64,000 nucleotides of DNA, from the NCBI RefSeq assembly GCF_021491375.1, contig NZ_JAKEVY010000004.1, forward strand, positions 124,001 through 188,000. Reading direction: 5' to 3'. The notes beneath the pieces were generated by a model. The model was given only the letters and a program-made list of their open reading frames with translations. It had not been told where the DNA came from and made no database searches. The first letter of the stretch is position 1; every line of letters starts with the position of its first letter. Both the position numbers and the translations under genes were made by a program. Below are positions 18,261 through 27,545 of this stretch, piece by piece. The stretch comes from Flavihumibacter fluminis (lineage in GTDB: Bacteria; Bacteroidota; Bacteroidia; Chitinophagales; Chitinophagaceae).

Positions 18261-20687
18261 ATGACGATTTCGTATAACTGGCTGAGTGAATATCTACCCG
18301 TTTCGGTTGACCCCGAACGGTTGTCGCGCATTCTTACTTCAATAGGACTCGAAGTAGAAAGTATGTCTCCCTATGAATCTATCAGGGGAGGTTTAAAGGG
18401 ACTTGTAATAGGAAAAGTGGTGGCCTGTGAACGTCACCCCAATGCAGATAAACTATCTCTGACCAAAGTGGAAATCGGCGCCGAAAATCCACTTTCCATC
18501 GTTTGTGGAGCTCCCAACGTAGCGGTTGGACAAACCGTTGTGGTGGCACCTGTGGGTACCACCATTTATCCTTTTAATGGTGATCCCCTTACAATGAAAC
18601 TGGCAAAAATTCGGGGAGAAGAAAGCCAGGGAATGATTTGTGCGGAAGACGAGATTGGATTGGGGCCGGATCATGGCGGCATCCTGGTTCTACCAGACAA
18701 CCTGAAAGCAGGCACTCCCGCCAGCCAGCATTTCCCGGTTTATACCGATATTATTTACGAGATAGGTCTTACCCCCAACCGGATGGATGCCATGAGTCAT
18801 ATGGGTGTAGCCAGGGATGTTTGCGCCTACCTGACCCATCACGATAAAAAAGAATTGCAGCTTCGTCCGGTTTCTGTCAACAGTTTTAAAGCCCAGGACC
18901 AATCGCTTCCTATCCAGGTAGAATTGCTCGATACTGAAGGATGTCAGCGCTATTCGGGGGTAAGTATTACCGGTATCACGGTTGCTGAATCACCTGAGTG
19001 GCTGAAAAACCGGCTTTTATCAATCGGATTACGTCCTATCAATAATATAGTGGACATCACCAATTTCGTGTTGCATGAAACCGGTCAGCCTCTTCATGCG
19101 TTTGATGCTTCAGCCTTACAGGGCGGCAAAATTATCGTACAGCAGGTAAAACAGGACACCCCATTTGTAACCCTGGACGGTAAGGAACGCAAACTGGATG
19201 CAACAGATATTATGATTTGCGATGCAGTCAACCCGGTGTGTATTGCCGGAGTTTTTGGCGGTCTGGGAAGTGGTGTTACCAACGAAACCCAAAATGTATT
19301 CCTTGAATCCGCCTGGTTCCATCCCAGCCGAATTCGCAAAACCTCCTTCCGGCATGGCCTGCGCACGGATGCTGCTACCCGTTTTGAGAAAGGGGTGGAT
19401 GTTTCGCAAACTCTCTATGCCCTGAAAAGAGCGGCCCTTTTAATTAAAGAACTGGCAGGTGGCACTATTTCATCCGATATCGTGGATGTATACCCGAACC
19501 AGGAAGAAAAAAAACAGGTAGCCATCAAATACCACTACCTGAAAAAACTCAGCGGTAAAAGCTATCACCCCGATACTATCAAAAAAATTCTCGAAGCGCT
19601 TGGCTTCGAAGTAATAAAAGACAGCATCGATGAACTAAGACTGGCAGTACCCTATCATAAACCGGATATCTCCCTGCCGGCGGATATCGTGGAAGAAATT
19701 TTACGAATCGATGGCCTGGATAACGTGGAAATTCCACAAGCTATCACGATCACTCCCTCTGTTGAAAATGATGTTGATGGTAAGCTGAAAGAAAAGATTG
19801 CCCAGTACCTGGCAGGTTCCGGCTTCAGGGAAATCCTGACCAACTCCATCACTAACAGTGCTTACTACACAGAAGAGCAGTTGGCTGGAACAGTCAAAAT
19901 GCTGAACAACCTTTCTGCCGAATTGAATATACTGCGCCCCTCCATGATGGAAACAGCAATGGAAGTGATTTCGTACAACCATAACCGAAAGAATGACCAG
20001 TTGCGTTTGTTTGAATTCGGGAAAACTTATTCAACAACAGGAATTGGCAATTACAGGGAACAAATGCATTGCTGTATCTACCTGAGCGGTTTATATTCAG
20101 AAGGATCCTGGCGAACTGAAGCACAACCAGCGGATTTATTTGCGTTGAAAGGAGTACTGGCCCGTTTATCTGCATCGCTCGGTTTAAATGCACTCAAATT
20201 ACAGGAAACAAATCTTCCCGGATTACAGCCCGGATTTGAGGTATATGCAGGCAAAGAAAAGATTGGTACAATTGGTCAGATTTCCAAAGCCAAAATGATT
20301 CAGTTTGACATTAAACTGCCGGTATTTATGGTTGATCTTGATTGGGCCACGGTAGTGACGCTCGCTGGTTCCAAAAAACTGGTATTCCGGGAACTGCCCC
20401 GCCAAATTGCGGTAGAAAGAGACCTGGCCATGCTGGTAAATCGATCCGTGGCCTATGGCACCATTGAAGCAGCCATTCGGAAAACAAATCTTCCGAAACT
20501 TGCCGGTTACCGGTTGTTTGACCTGTTTGAAAGCGACAAACTGGGTGCTGATAAAAAATCAGTGGCCATTAACTTTTCTTTCCTTGATGAGGAAAAAACC
20601 ATGACGGATAAAGAGATTGATGCTCTTATGCAGAAACTGATTCAATCGCTGGAAAAAGAAACCGGGGCAGAAATCCGGAAATCCTGA
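18261..20687 (+). CDS. pheT: phenylalanine--tRNA ligase beta subunit
   Basis: 808 residues from the ATG at 18261; five extra codons upstream are possible but MTISYNWLSEYL is the family's usual start. Order: tRNA-binding OB domain (about 40-150, GLVIGKVVACERHPNADKL), B3/4 editing domain (about 210-395), B5 domain (about 400-475), catalytic-like core and the C-terminal FDX-ACB anticodon-binding domain (about 710-808, FRELPRQIAVERDLAMLV). It pairs with PheS, which is not in this window, as an alpha2-beta2 enzyme. The stop overlaps the start of the next gene (TGATG), so the following coiled-coil gene is translationally coupled. Confidence 0.96.
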   Translation: MTISYNWLSEYLPVSVDPERLSRILTSIGLEVESMSPYESIRGGLKGLVIGKVVACERHPNADKLSLTKVEIGAENPLSIVCGAPNVAVGQTVVVAPVGTTIYPFNGDPLTMKLAKIRGEESQGMICAEDEIGLGPDHGGILVLPDNLKAGTPASQHFPVYTDIIYEIGLTPNRMDAMSHMGVARDVCAYLTHHDKKELQLRPVSVNSFKAQDQSLPIQVELLDTEGCQRYSGVSITGITVAESPEWLKNRLLSIGLRPINNIVDITNFVLHETGQPLHAFDASALQGGKIIVQQVKQDTPFVTLDGKERKLDATDIMICDAVNPVCIAGVFGGLGSGVTNETQNVFLESAWFHPSRIRKTSFRHGLRTDAATRFEKGVDVSQTLYALKRAALLIKELAGGTISSDIVDVYPNQEEKKQVAIKYHYLKKLSGKSYHPDTIKKILEALGFEVIKDSIDELRLAVPYHKPDISLPADIVEEILRIDGLDNVEIPQAITITPSVENDVDGKLKEKIAQYLAGSGFREILTNSITNSAYYTEEQLAGTVKMLNNLSAELNILRPSMMETAMEVISYNHNRKNDQLRLFEFGKTYSTTGIGNYREQMHCCIYLSGLYSEGSWRTEAQPADLFALKGVLARLSASLGLNALKLQETNLPGLQPGFEVYAGKEKIGTIGQISKAKMIQFDIKLPVFMVDLDWATVVTLAGSKKLVFRELPRQIAVERDLAMLVNRSVAYGTIEAAIRKTNLPKLAGYRLFDLFESDKLGADKKSVAINFSFLDEEKTMTDKEIDALMQKLIQSLEKETGAEIRKS

Positions 20688-20977
20688 TGCAGGCACTACT
20701 AGACCATATCAACCGGATCCAGGATAAACTGGCAGAGCTGCAAAAGCAGTATTCCCAGGCGAAAAAGGAACAGGATCGGCTGCAACAGACCTTTCAACTC
20801 CTGCAGGAAAAAGATCGTTTGCAGCAGGCCAGAATTGAAGAACTGGAACGTCAATTGGAAGTAGTTCGTGCTACCCGGCCGGCTTCGATGAGTGATGCAG
20901 ATCGACAAGCGTTGGAGAAAAGAATCAATCAATACCTTAAAGAAATTGAGCAATGTATTGCTCTTTTAAATGAATAA
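20687..20977 (+). CDS. small coiled-coil protein, possibly ZapB-like
   Basis: 96 residues, nearly all predicted coiled coil: heptads rich in L, Q, E and K run from about residue 8 to 62 (IQDKLAELQKQYSQ, LQEKDRLQQARIEELERQL), followed by a shorter C-terminal helix. The start codon overlaps the pheT stop, and zapA begins three bases after its stop. A small coiled-coil protein paired with ZapA suggests a cell-division accessory role like that of ZapB, which is a short coiled coil that binds ZapA in enterobacteria. There is no direct sequence match, so that is inference from context and shape. Confidence 0.65.
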   Translation: MQALLDHINRIQDKLAELQKQYSQAKKEQDRLQQTFQLLQEKDRLQQARIEELERQLEVVRATRPASMSDADRQALEKRINQYLKEIEQCIALLNE

Positions 20978-20980
20978 GCC

Positions 20981-21274
20981 ATGGCAGACCAGTTGATTCC
21001 CGCCAATATTGTAATTGGTGACCGCACCTACCGGATTAAGATCCGGATGCAGGATGAGGAGGCGGTCCGGGCAACGGTAAAGCTCATCAATGAGAAGATA
21101 CTGGAGTTCAAAACCCAGTTTTCAGCCAAAGACATGCAGGACTATATAGCGATGGTATTGGTATGGTATGCCACTGAGCAAAGTTCTTCCACCCGATCAC
21201 AGCTGGATACCCGCGCTATTGAGGAAAAGCTGGAGCAAATGGAACAGTTTCTGGATAAAATCAAGCAGGGATAA
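20981..21274 (+). CDS. zapA: cell division protein ZapA
   Basis: 97 residues. The N-terminal part (LIPANIVIGDRTYRIKIRMQDEEAVRATVKLINEKI) is the beta-alpha ZapA head, and a C-terminal helix (EEKLEQMEQFLDKIKQG) is the dimer coiled coil. ZapA bundles FtsZ filaments at the division ring. It sits directly behind the small coiled-coil gene in the pheT operon. Its usual Bacteroidota neighbour rny follows, here after one inserted opposite-strand gene. Confidence 0.85.
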   Translation: MADQLIPANIVIGDRTYRIKIRMQDEEAVRATVKLINEKILEFKTQFSAKDMQDYIAMVLVWYATEQSSSTRSQLDTRAIEEKLEQMEQFLDKIKQG

Positions 21275-21300
21275 GCCTTTTTCTTAATGGAGTTTCTTTT

Positions 21301-22419
21301 TTATTCCGGAAGGAGTTCGCCCAGCTTTTCAAGCAGCTCCTTTCCCCGCAGATTCCGGGCAATGATCCTGCCCTCCGGATCGAGCAGAAAATTCTGCGGG
21401 ATGGCATTGATCCCATAAAGAAGTGCCGCTTCATTATTCCAGTACTTCAGATCCGAAACCTGGCGCCAGGCCAGTTTATCATCCCGAATAGCTTTTAACC
21501 AGGCGGCCCTGCCATTGGGCTGATCAAGTGAAATCCCAAGGATATCAAATCCTTTTTCCTTGAATTTGGAATAGGCAGCCACCAGGTTAGGATTTTCATA
21601 CCGGCAGGGACCACACCAGGATGCCCAGAAATCGAGCAATAAGTACCTGCCCCGAAGGGAGGAAAGAGAAACCGGTTGTCCAATTGTATCGGGAAGCGTA
21701 AACTCAGGAGCTATTCTACCGATGGAGGTAGCCCTGGCGAAATCTATTTTTTGTCGAAGTGCCTGAGCAGATGGGTAGTTACGAATCGAAGGAGCCAGTT
21801 TTAAAAAGAGGGGCTCCACTTTCTCAGGATCCGTTTCAATGCCGGCAAATTCAGTTAAGGCATAAAGTGCCACCGGGGAATTCGGGTTGTTCGCGGCAAA
21901 TTTTCCGTACACTTGCTCGCGGTGTTCATTCGCAACTGCCGTGATCTCCGCCTCGATCCGGGCTATTCCGGCAGTATCACGTTTCCCCCTCAGTTTGCTG
22001 AATTGCTCATACAGGGTATCCAGCCGATACCTGTACGGGGCTGCCGCTTTTTCCAATTCCATGTAATCAAGCTGTGCCAGGGATCCATAGACCCTCAGAT
22101 TCGTGATGGTATCGGCATGTAAAATCCGAATGGTACCTGGTTCCAAAAACAGACCGATTACCTGCGATGAACCAGATAAACTGGCCAGGGTGGGCTCCTT
22201 CAGTTTCCCGGAAAAAAAATAATTCCCATTGGTTACCTCACAGCTGTCTTTGATCCATTTGTCGCCCAACGCATATTGCAAGTACAGCTTTTGGGGTATG
22301 TTTTGAATTCGGGAGAAACTCCCCTGGAGATTGAAGGATTGATCCTGGGCCCAGAGTGCGGAACAGCAAAACACGAGTCCCAGTGCCATTTTAAAGCGCT
22401 TCATCATGGATTCTTTCAT
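21301..22419 (-). CDS. secreted thioredoxin-like protein with DUF4369-type N-terminal domain
   Basis: 372 residues if started at 22419; ATGs five and six residues further in (22407, 22404) are equally plausible, and the latter gives MKRFKMALGL as signal peptide. After cleavage near WAQDQ, residues about 28-115 form a beta-rich DUF4369-like domain, about 115-230 are helical, and about 235-372 are a TlpA/ResA-type thioredoxin domain with redox motif WASWCGPCRYENP. It should act in the periplasm as a thiol-disulfide reductant, for example in cytochrome c or envelope protein maturation. It is the only minus-strand gene between zapA and rny and appears inserted into that conserved order. Confidence 0.87.
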   Translation of the reverse strand: MKESMMKRFKMALGLVFCCSALWAQDQSFNLQGSFSRIQNIPQKLYLQYALGDKWIKDSCEVTNGNYFFSGKLKEPTLASLSGSSQVIGLFLEPGTIRILHADTITNLRVYGSLAQLDYMELEKAAAPYRYRLDTLYEQFSKLRGKRDTAGIARIEAEITAVANEHREQVYGKFAANNPNSPVALYALTEFAGIETDPEKVEPLFLKLAPSIRNYPSAQALRQKIDFARATSIGRIAPEFTLPDTIGQPVSLSSLRGRYLLLDFWASWCGPCRYENPNLVAAYSKFKEKGFDILGISLDQPNGRAAWLKAIRDDKLAWRQVSDLKYWNNEAALLYGINAIPQNFLLDPEGRIIARNLRGKELLEKLGELLPE

Positions 22420-22559
22420 CCAATTTACGGCCAGATCGGAAAAGCTGCAACCTTTTATGCTTTGAATTCGTATTTTCGCGAATTAGCGTCTTATTCAACC
22501 AGTTATGAGCGATAGACGACCGAAAGACACGATTGAAAAAAGATTAAAACAATCCATCA

Positions 22560-24125
22560 ATGAACGAAACCATCATACTATTGATTGTTGCCATACTTGC
22601 ACTAGTAGTGGGCATAGTGGCAGGAAAATTTATTTTTAAAGCAAATACTCAGCAAAAAATCCTCGATGCAGAAAACCAGGCACAGAAACTTGTAAAAGAT
22701 GCACAATTACAGGCCGAGACCCTGAAAAAGGAAAAAATACTGGAGGCCAAGGAAAAATTCGTTCAACTAAAAGCAGAACACGACAAAGAAGTATTGGATC
22801 GGAATCGCAAACTCAGCGATCTTGAAAACAGGGCCAAGCAGAAAGAGGTAAGCATCAACCAGAAGGAGTCCAACCTGGACAAGCAGATTAAGGAAAATGA
22901 AGCGATTAAAGAAAATCTTAACCGCCAGATTGAGCTGGTAAACATCAAGCGCACCGAACTGGAAAAGCATCAGGAAGAACACATTCGCAGACTGGAAAAA
23001 ATTGCCGGACTCACAGCAGATGAAGCAAAAGCGCAGTTGGTAGAAAGCCTTAAGAAGGAAGCCCAAACACAAGCTATTGCGGTGCAGCAGGAAATCATCG
23101 ACGACGCGAAGCAAAAAGCCAATAAGGAAGCCCGTAAGATCATTATCCAGACAATCCAGCGGACCGCCGCTGAGCAGGCAATTGAAAACTCCATCACGGT
23201 TTTCAACCTGGAGAGTGATGAGATCAAAGGACAGATTATCGGTCGCGAAGGCCGTAATATCCGCGCCCTGGAAGCCGCAACCGGTGTAGACCTGATTGTG
23301 GATGACACCCCGGAAGCCATCATCCTGTCTTCCTTTGACCCACTGCGCAGGGAAATTGCCCGCCTGAGTTTACAGCGACTGGTAACAGATGGACGGATTC
23401 ACCCGGCCCGTATTGAAGAGGTGGTGGAAAAAACCCGCCGTCAGATTGAGGAGCAGGTAATGGAAATCGGCGACCGTACCGTAATTGAACTTGGAATCCA
23501 CGGCCTGCACAAAGAACTGGTTCGGATTGTAGGTAAAATGCGCTTCCGTTCTTCTTATGGCCAGAACCTGCTGATGCACAGCCGCGAAGTGGCAAATCTT
23601 TGTGCGATCATGGCTTCCGAACTGGGCATGAATCCTAAACTGGCAAAAAGAGCCGGACTTCTGCACGATATAGGTAAAGTTCCGGATGAGGAATCTGAAC
23701 TGAGCCACGCCCTGCTGGGAGCTAAACTGGCTGAAAAATACGGTGAGAACCCGGCGGTTGTAAATGCCATCGGAGCCCACCACGATGAAATGGAAATGCA
23801 ATACGTGATTTCTCCCATTGTACAGGCTTGTGACGCCATCAGCGGCGCTCGTCCCGGAGCCAGAAGGGAAATCATGCAGCAATACCTGCAGCGGATCAAG
23901 GATCTTGAAAATATGGCGATGGCTTATCAGGGTGTTGAAAAAGCCTATGCGATCCAGGCGGGTCGTGAGTTACGGGTAATTGTGGAAGCCGATAAGGTAA
24001 CCGATGCCGATAGTGACCGCCTCAGCTTTGAAATTGCCCAGAAAATCCAGACCGAAATGACCTTCCCGGGTCAGATACGGGTAACAGTAATCCGGGAGAA
24101 GAGAGCGGTGAATGTAGCGAGGTAG
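22560..24125 (+). CDS. rny: ribonuclease Y
   Basis: 521 residues. An N-terminal membrane anchor (about 4-26) leads into a long coiled coil (about 30-200), then a KH RNA-binding domain (about 212-275, [29 protein letters not shown]) and an HD domain (about 335-430) with LLHDIGK and the later HHDE and [11 protein letters not shown] motifs. It is a membrane-tethered endoribonuclease starting mRNA decay. All motifs are intact and the length is standard. The ATG at 22560 fits the anchor. Confidence 0.96.
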   Translation: MNETIILLIVAILALVVGIVAGKFIFKANTQQKILDAENQAQKLVKDAQLQAETLKKEKILEAKEKFVQLKAEHDKEVLDRNRKLSDLENRAKQKEVSINQKESNLDKQIKENEAIKENLNRQIELVNIKRTELEKHQEEHIRRLEKIAGLTADEAKAQLVESLKKEAQTQAIAVQQEIIDDAKQKANKEARKIIIQTIQRTAAEQAIENSITVFNLESDEIKGQIIGREGRNIRALEAATGVDLIVDDTPEAIILSSFDPLRREIARLSLQRLVTDGRIHPARIEEVVEKTRRQIEEQVMEIGDRTVIELGIHGLHKELVRIVGKMRFRSSYGQNLLMHSREVANLCAIMASELGMNPKLAKRAGLLHDIGKVPDEESELSHALLGAKLAEKYGENPAVVNAIGAHHDEMEMQYVISPIVQACDAISGARPGARREIMQQYLQRIKDLENMAMAYQGVEKAYAIQAGRELRVIVEADKVTDADSDRLSFEIAQKIQTEMTFPGQIRVTVIREKRAVNVAR

Positions 24126-24142
24126 CATTTTTTTATTTTACT

Positions 24143-24174
24143 TTTGAATATTCACAATCTTTCTCTTACCTTTG
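24143..24174 (+). promoter_or_regulatory. rplS promoter (TTTG-N20-TACCTTTG)
   Basis: TTTG (24143-24146) and TACCTTTG (24167-24174) are separated by 20 bases, an exact fit to the Bacteroidota housekeeping promoter. Transcription would begin near 24181, about 18 bases before the rplS ATG. Confidence 0.75.
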
Positions 24175-24198
24175 CCGTCCGATTAAAAAAAGAACGTC

Positions 24199-24558
24199 AT
24201 GAACGCAGTAGCATTTGTTCACGAGCAATTAACCCCCAAAAGAGAATTTCCTAAATTCAAAGCGGGCGATAACGTGACTGTAAACTATAAAATTGTAGAA
24301 GGTAATAAGGAGCGTATCCAGAGCTTTAAAGGGGATGTGATCAAACGTCAGGGCCAGGGTACTACCCAAACCTTTACTGTTCGTAAGATTTCTGACGGCG
24401 TGGGAGTTGAAAGAACTTTCCCCCTGTTCAGCCCGAACATCGATTCTATCGCTGTTCACAAAGTAGGTAAAGTACGCAGAGCAAAACTTTATTTTCTGCG
24501 TGAGCGTAGTGGTAAGAGTGCTCGTATCAAGGAAAAGAAAATGGCAGTTGCTAAATAA
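24199..24558 (+). CDS. rplS: 50S ribosomal protein L19
   Basis: 119 residues, full length for L19. Motifs [57 protein letters not shown] and the basic [20 protein letters not shown] end identify it. L19 sits at the 30S-50S interface. It has its own promoter just upstream and an intrinsic terminator 22 bases downstream, so it forms a one-gene unit rather than the rpsP-rimM-trmD-rplS operon of other phyla. Confidence 0.97.
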   Translation: MNAVAFVHEQLTPKREFPKFKAGDNVTVNYKIVEGNKERIQSFKGDVIKRQGQGTTQTFTVRKISDGVGVERTFPLFSPNIDSIAVHKVGKVRRAKLYFLRERSGKSARIKEKKMAVAK

Positions 24559-24580
24559 GCAATACGCTTTAAACATAGTA

Positions 24581-24605
24581 AACCGCCTTTTGGCGGTTTT
24601 TTTTA
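24581..24605 (+). terminator. intrinsic terminator after rplS
   Basis: AACCGCC and GGCGGTT pair around a four-base TTTT loop and are followed by a run of eight Ts, a textbook terminator 22 bases after the rplS stop. Confidence 0.9.
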
Positions 24606-24665
24606 TGTTCAAATCTAATGCTGGTATAAAACCGTATCTTTACATACTACAAAATCAATCTTAGC

Positions 24666-24890
24666 ATGTTAGTAGCTAATCAATTATTAATGATTTCGAT
24701 GCCAGGGGGCAGTGAGTGGATCCTGATCATCCTGGTGGTATTGCTGTTATTTGGTGGAAGAAAGATTCCGGAACTGATGCGTGGGCTGGGCCGTGGTATC
24801 CGTGAGTTCAACGATGCAAAGAACAATGTGAAGGAAGAAATTGAACAGGGCATTAAAGAGAAAGATAAAACTACTTCTCCCCAGCAATAA
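24666..24890 (+). CDS. tatA: twin-arginine translocase subunit TatA/TatE
   Basis: 74 residues. A short N-terminal lead precedes a transmembrane helix (about 17-32, [20 protein letters not shown]), the [20 protein letters not shown] amphipathic helix and a charged tail. This is the TatA signature. It forms the pore part of the Tat pathway that exports folded proteins; tatC is not in the window. The ATG at 24666 gives a longer N-terminal lead than usual, and the in-frame ATGs at 24690 and 24702 are alternatives. Confidence 0.88.
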   Translation: MLVANQLLMISMPGGSEWILIILVVLLLFGGRKIPELMRGLGRGIREFNDAKNNVKEEIEQGIKEKDKTTSPQQ

Positions 24891-24934
24891 GCGTTGGATT
24901 CCCGTTACGCAAGCGTTGAACCAAAGAAATTAGC

Positions 24935-26365
24935 GTGGCATTGTTTGTATTTGAATCGATAGCTCAATATCATAAGGAATTAAACGATGGCTCCACTACC
25001 TGTTTATCAGTAGTGGAGTTTTATTTGCAGCAAATCCGCCAGCAACAGCATCTGAATGCCTACATAGAAGTATTCGAAGCGGAGGCACTGGAACGGGCAG
25101 CACAACTCGACCGGAACAAACCCATCGAACAACCCTTTCCCCCTCTTTTTGGCGTTGTGGTGGGCATAAAAGATGTTTTATGTTATGAAGGCCATGTAGT
25201 TTCAGCCGCATCCCGAATGCTGGAATGTTTTAAAGCCCCCTATTCCGCAACCTGCATTGAGCGCCTCATGGAGGCAGGTGCTATCATCATTGGCCGATTG
25301 AATTGCGATGAATTTGCCATGGGATCATCCAATGAGAATTCCGCATTCGGTCCAACGCTTAATGCACTGGATAATGACCGGGTTCCCGGAGGCTCCTCTG
25401 GAGGATCTGCCGTTGCTGTGCAAGCCGGACTCTGTATGGTTAGCCTGGGTTCCGATACAGGAGGTTCTGTTCGCCAACCCGCTGACTTTACCGGTGTCTA
25501 TGGCTTAAAACCCAGCTATGGCCGGATCAGCCGTTATGGCCTGATTGCCTATGCTTCATCATTCGACCAGGTAGGCATTTTTTCGAAAAACATCGAAGAT
25601 GCAGCGCTTGTACTTGAAACCATTGCCGGTGCCGATGCATTTGATAGCACCAGCTCTCCTGTTCCGGTTCCAGCCTATTCAAAAGAACTTAAGGCACCAG
25701 AAAAGCCATACAAATTCGCTTATTTCCGGGATGCAGTAGAACATCCATCTCTGGATCCGGAAATCAAAGCTGCCCTGGTCAATAAATTCGAAGCACTGAA
25801 AACAGCAGGTCACCAGGTAGAGGCTGTCGAATTCCCACTACTGGATTATATTGTTCCTACCTATTATATCCTCACCACCGCAGAAGCTTCTTCCAACCTC
25901 TCCCGCTTTGACGGTGTTCGGTATGGCCACCGCAACAAGCAGCCGGTGGAGGATTTAGCAGATTTTTATGCACAAAACCGATCCGAAGGATTTGGTCCCG
26001 AAGTAAGGCGCCGCATCCTGCTTGGCAGCTTTGTACTGAGTGCCGGATACTACGATGCTTACTTTACCAAAGCCCAACAGGTAAGACGCCGCTTATTCGA
26101 CCAAACACAATTGATATTCAAAGACTTTGATGCAATCTTAGGTCCAACAGCGCCAACTCCGGCCTTCCGTTTCGGCGAGAAAAAAGACGATCCGATCGCC
26201 ATGTACCTCGGTGATATTTACACCGTTTTTGCCAATCTGACAGGCCTTCCAGCTATCTCCCTCCCAATTTTTTGGCACAGTAATGGCATGCCATTTAGCC
26301 TCCAGGTTATGACAAACCGATTCGAGGAGCTATCTTTGCTCCAGGTTTCAGCGTCACTGGTGTAG
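24935..26365 (+). CDS. gatA: Asp-tRNA(Asn)/Glu-tRNA(Gln) amidotransferase subunit A
   Basis: 476 residues, amidase-signature fold. The Ser-cisSer-Lys triad is visible: lysine in VVGIKDVLCY, serine in the glycine-serine loop GGSSGGSAVAV and the nucleophile in GSDTGGSVRQPA. GatA liberates ammonia from glutamine or asparagine for GatB to amidate mischarged tRNA. The start appears to be the GTG at 24935, since no ATG precedes the first conserved residues; the TTG at 24941 is possible. gatB and gatC are not adjacent, so the subunits are dispersed. Confidence 0.93.
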   Translation: MALFVFESIAQYHKELNDGSTTCLSVVEFYLQQIRQQQHLNAYIEVFEAEALERAAQLDRNKPIEQPFPPLFGVVVGIKDVLCYEGHVVSAASRMLECFKAPYSATCIERLMEAGAIIIGRLNCDEFAMGSSNENSAFGPTLNALDNDRVPGGSSGGSAVAVQAGLCMVSLGSDTGGSVRQPADFTGVYGLKPSYGRISRYGLIAYASSFDQVGIFSKNIEDAALVLETIAGADAFDSTSSPVPVPAYSKELKAPEKPYKFAYFRDAVEHPSLDPEIKAALVNKFEALKTAGHQVEAVEFPLLDYIVPTYYILTTAEASSNLSRFDGVRYGHRNKQPVEDLADFYAQNRSEGFGPEVRRRILLGSFVLSAGYYDAYFTKAQQVRRRLFDQTQLIFKDFDAILGPTAPTPAFRFGEKKDDPIAMYLGDIYTVFANLTGLPAISLPIFWHSNGMPFSLQVMTNRFEELSLLQVSASLV

Positions 26366-26446
26366 CAATTGTATCTGTCCATCCCTTGAAAATGCGCCAA
26401 AAATCTCTGTGAGAAACTGTTTTAGTTGTTAACCAAAGTCTGGAAC

Positions 26447-27532
26447 ATGAAACAATTTCTGTTGGCGGGATGCCTGTTCTTCGGTACCCAAACTAGTGGA
26501 TTCGCCCAAAATGCGGATCAACCGATCGTACCTGAAAAAAACAATGCAGATACCACCCTTATAGATAAATCCGCTCAACCGGCTGTAGCATCAACGGCGG
26601 TCGAGATGGAAACCCCCTCCACTATCAGAAATCTTTTCGAAGAAACCGGCACTATTATCGGTTCTCCCAAACTGAATCCAAGAGCAGTGAGTTTTGTACA
26701 GGATTATGTTCAGTCCTATGGCAAATCCTTGCATGCCATGAAAGAATGGGCACTACCCTATTTCAATATGATTGATGGCATCATGGTACAATATGGCTTA
26801 CCAAGGGAATTGAAGTACCTGGCTGTAATTGAATCCAAATTGAAATCAAACGCCGTATCCCATGCGGGGGCGGTTGGTCCCTGGCAGTTCATGCGGGGTA
26901 CAGCCATCCGATTGGGACTGAAAGTGAATAAATCAGTTGATGAGCGCACCAACTATGTAAAAAGCACACACGCTGCAGCCAAATACCTTAAAGATCTTTA
27001 TAAAATATATGGCGACTGGCTGTTGGTGATTGCTGCCTATAATGCAGGTCCGGGCAATGTACAGAAAGCTATTGCCCGCAGTGGCAGCCGTAATTTCTGG
27101 GATCTTCAGTACCACCTGCCTGCCGAAACCAGAAAACACGTAAAGAAATTTATTGGCACTCACTATGTGTTTGAAGGACAAGGCGGACTAACAACATTAA
27201 CAAAAGCAGAAACCCGCGACCATTATGGTGATGGGTTGTACGCTTACATCAGGAAACTCACACAGGAAGAGGAAGCTTCTGCACGTTCCCAATCAGTTGC
27301 CGGAAAATATCAATCTGTAGTTATTGCCAAGCATATTTTGATGGACATAACCGATTTCAATCGTTACAATCCCGACTTTGATCGTGTTATGTCAACATCA
27401 GGCAATGCATATGAAATGAAATTACCGGCTGATAAAATGGAGTTATTCAATGCCCACAAATATTCCATACTTCAGGAATCTGTCCAGTTGCTACTTTCCT
27501 CCACCGCTGTCATGAGCAGTCCCGGCAAATAA
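26447..27532 (+). CDS. membrane-bound lytic transglycosylase (MltD-like)
   Basis: 361 residues from the ATG at 26447; seven upstream codons are possible, but this ATG starts the signal peptide (about 1-21). The SLT lysozyme-like domain (about 100-250) has the catalytic glutamate in AVIESKLKSNAVSHAGAVGPWQFM and the AYNAGPGNVQKAI motif. A C-terminal region (about 275-350, VVIAKHILMDITDFNRYNPDFD) looks like a degenerate LysM-type segment. It cleaves peptidoglycan with formation of 1,6-anhydromuramic acid in the periplasm. Convergent with pabB, 13 bases apart. Confidence 0.88.
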   Translation: MKQFLLAGCLFFGTQTSGFAQNADQPIVPEKNNADTTLIDKSAQPAVASTAVEMETPSTIRNLFEETGTIIGSPKLNPRAVSFVQDYVQSYGKSLHAMKEWALPYFNMIDGIMVQYGLPRELKYLAVIESKLKSNAVSHAGAVGPWQFMRGTAIRLGLKVNKSVDERTNYVKSTHAAAKYLKDLYKIYGDWLLVIAAYNAGPGNVQKAIARSGSRNFWDLQYHLPAETRKHVKKFIGTHYVFEGQGGLTTLTKAETRDHYGDGLYAYIRKLTQEEEASARSQSVAGKYQSVVIAKHILMDITDFNRYNPDFDRVMSTSGNAYEMKLPADKMELFNAHKYSILQESVQLLLSSTAVMSSPGK

Positions 27533-27545
27533 ATCAGAAGTCGGA

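Noticed and set aside
22505-22639. A 44-codon frame starting upstream of and overlapping rny
   Set aside because: The product has no recognisable pattern and the overlap with the rny anchor region looks accidental; no support for a leader peptide.
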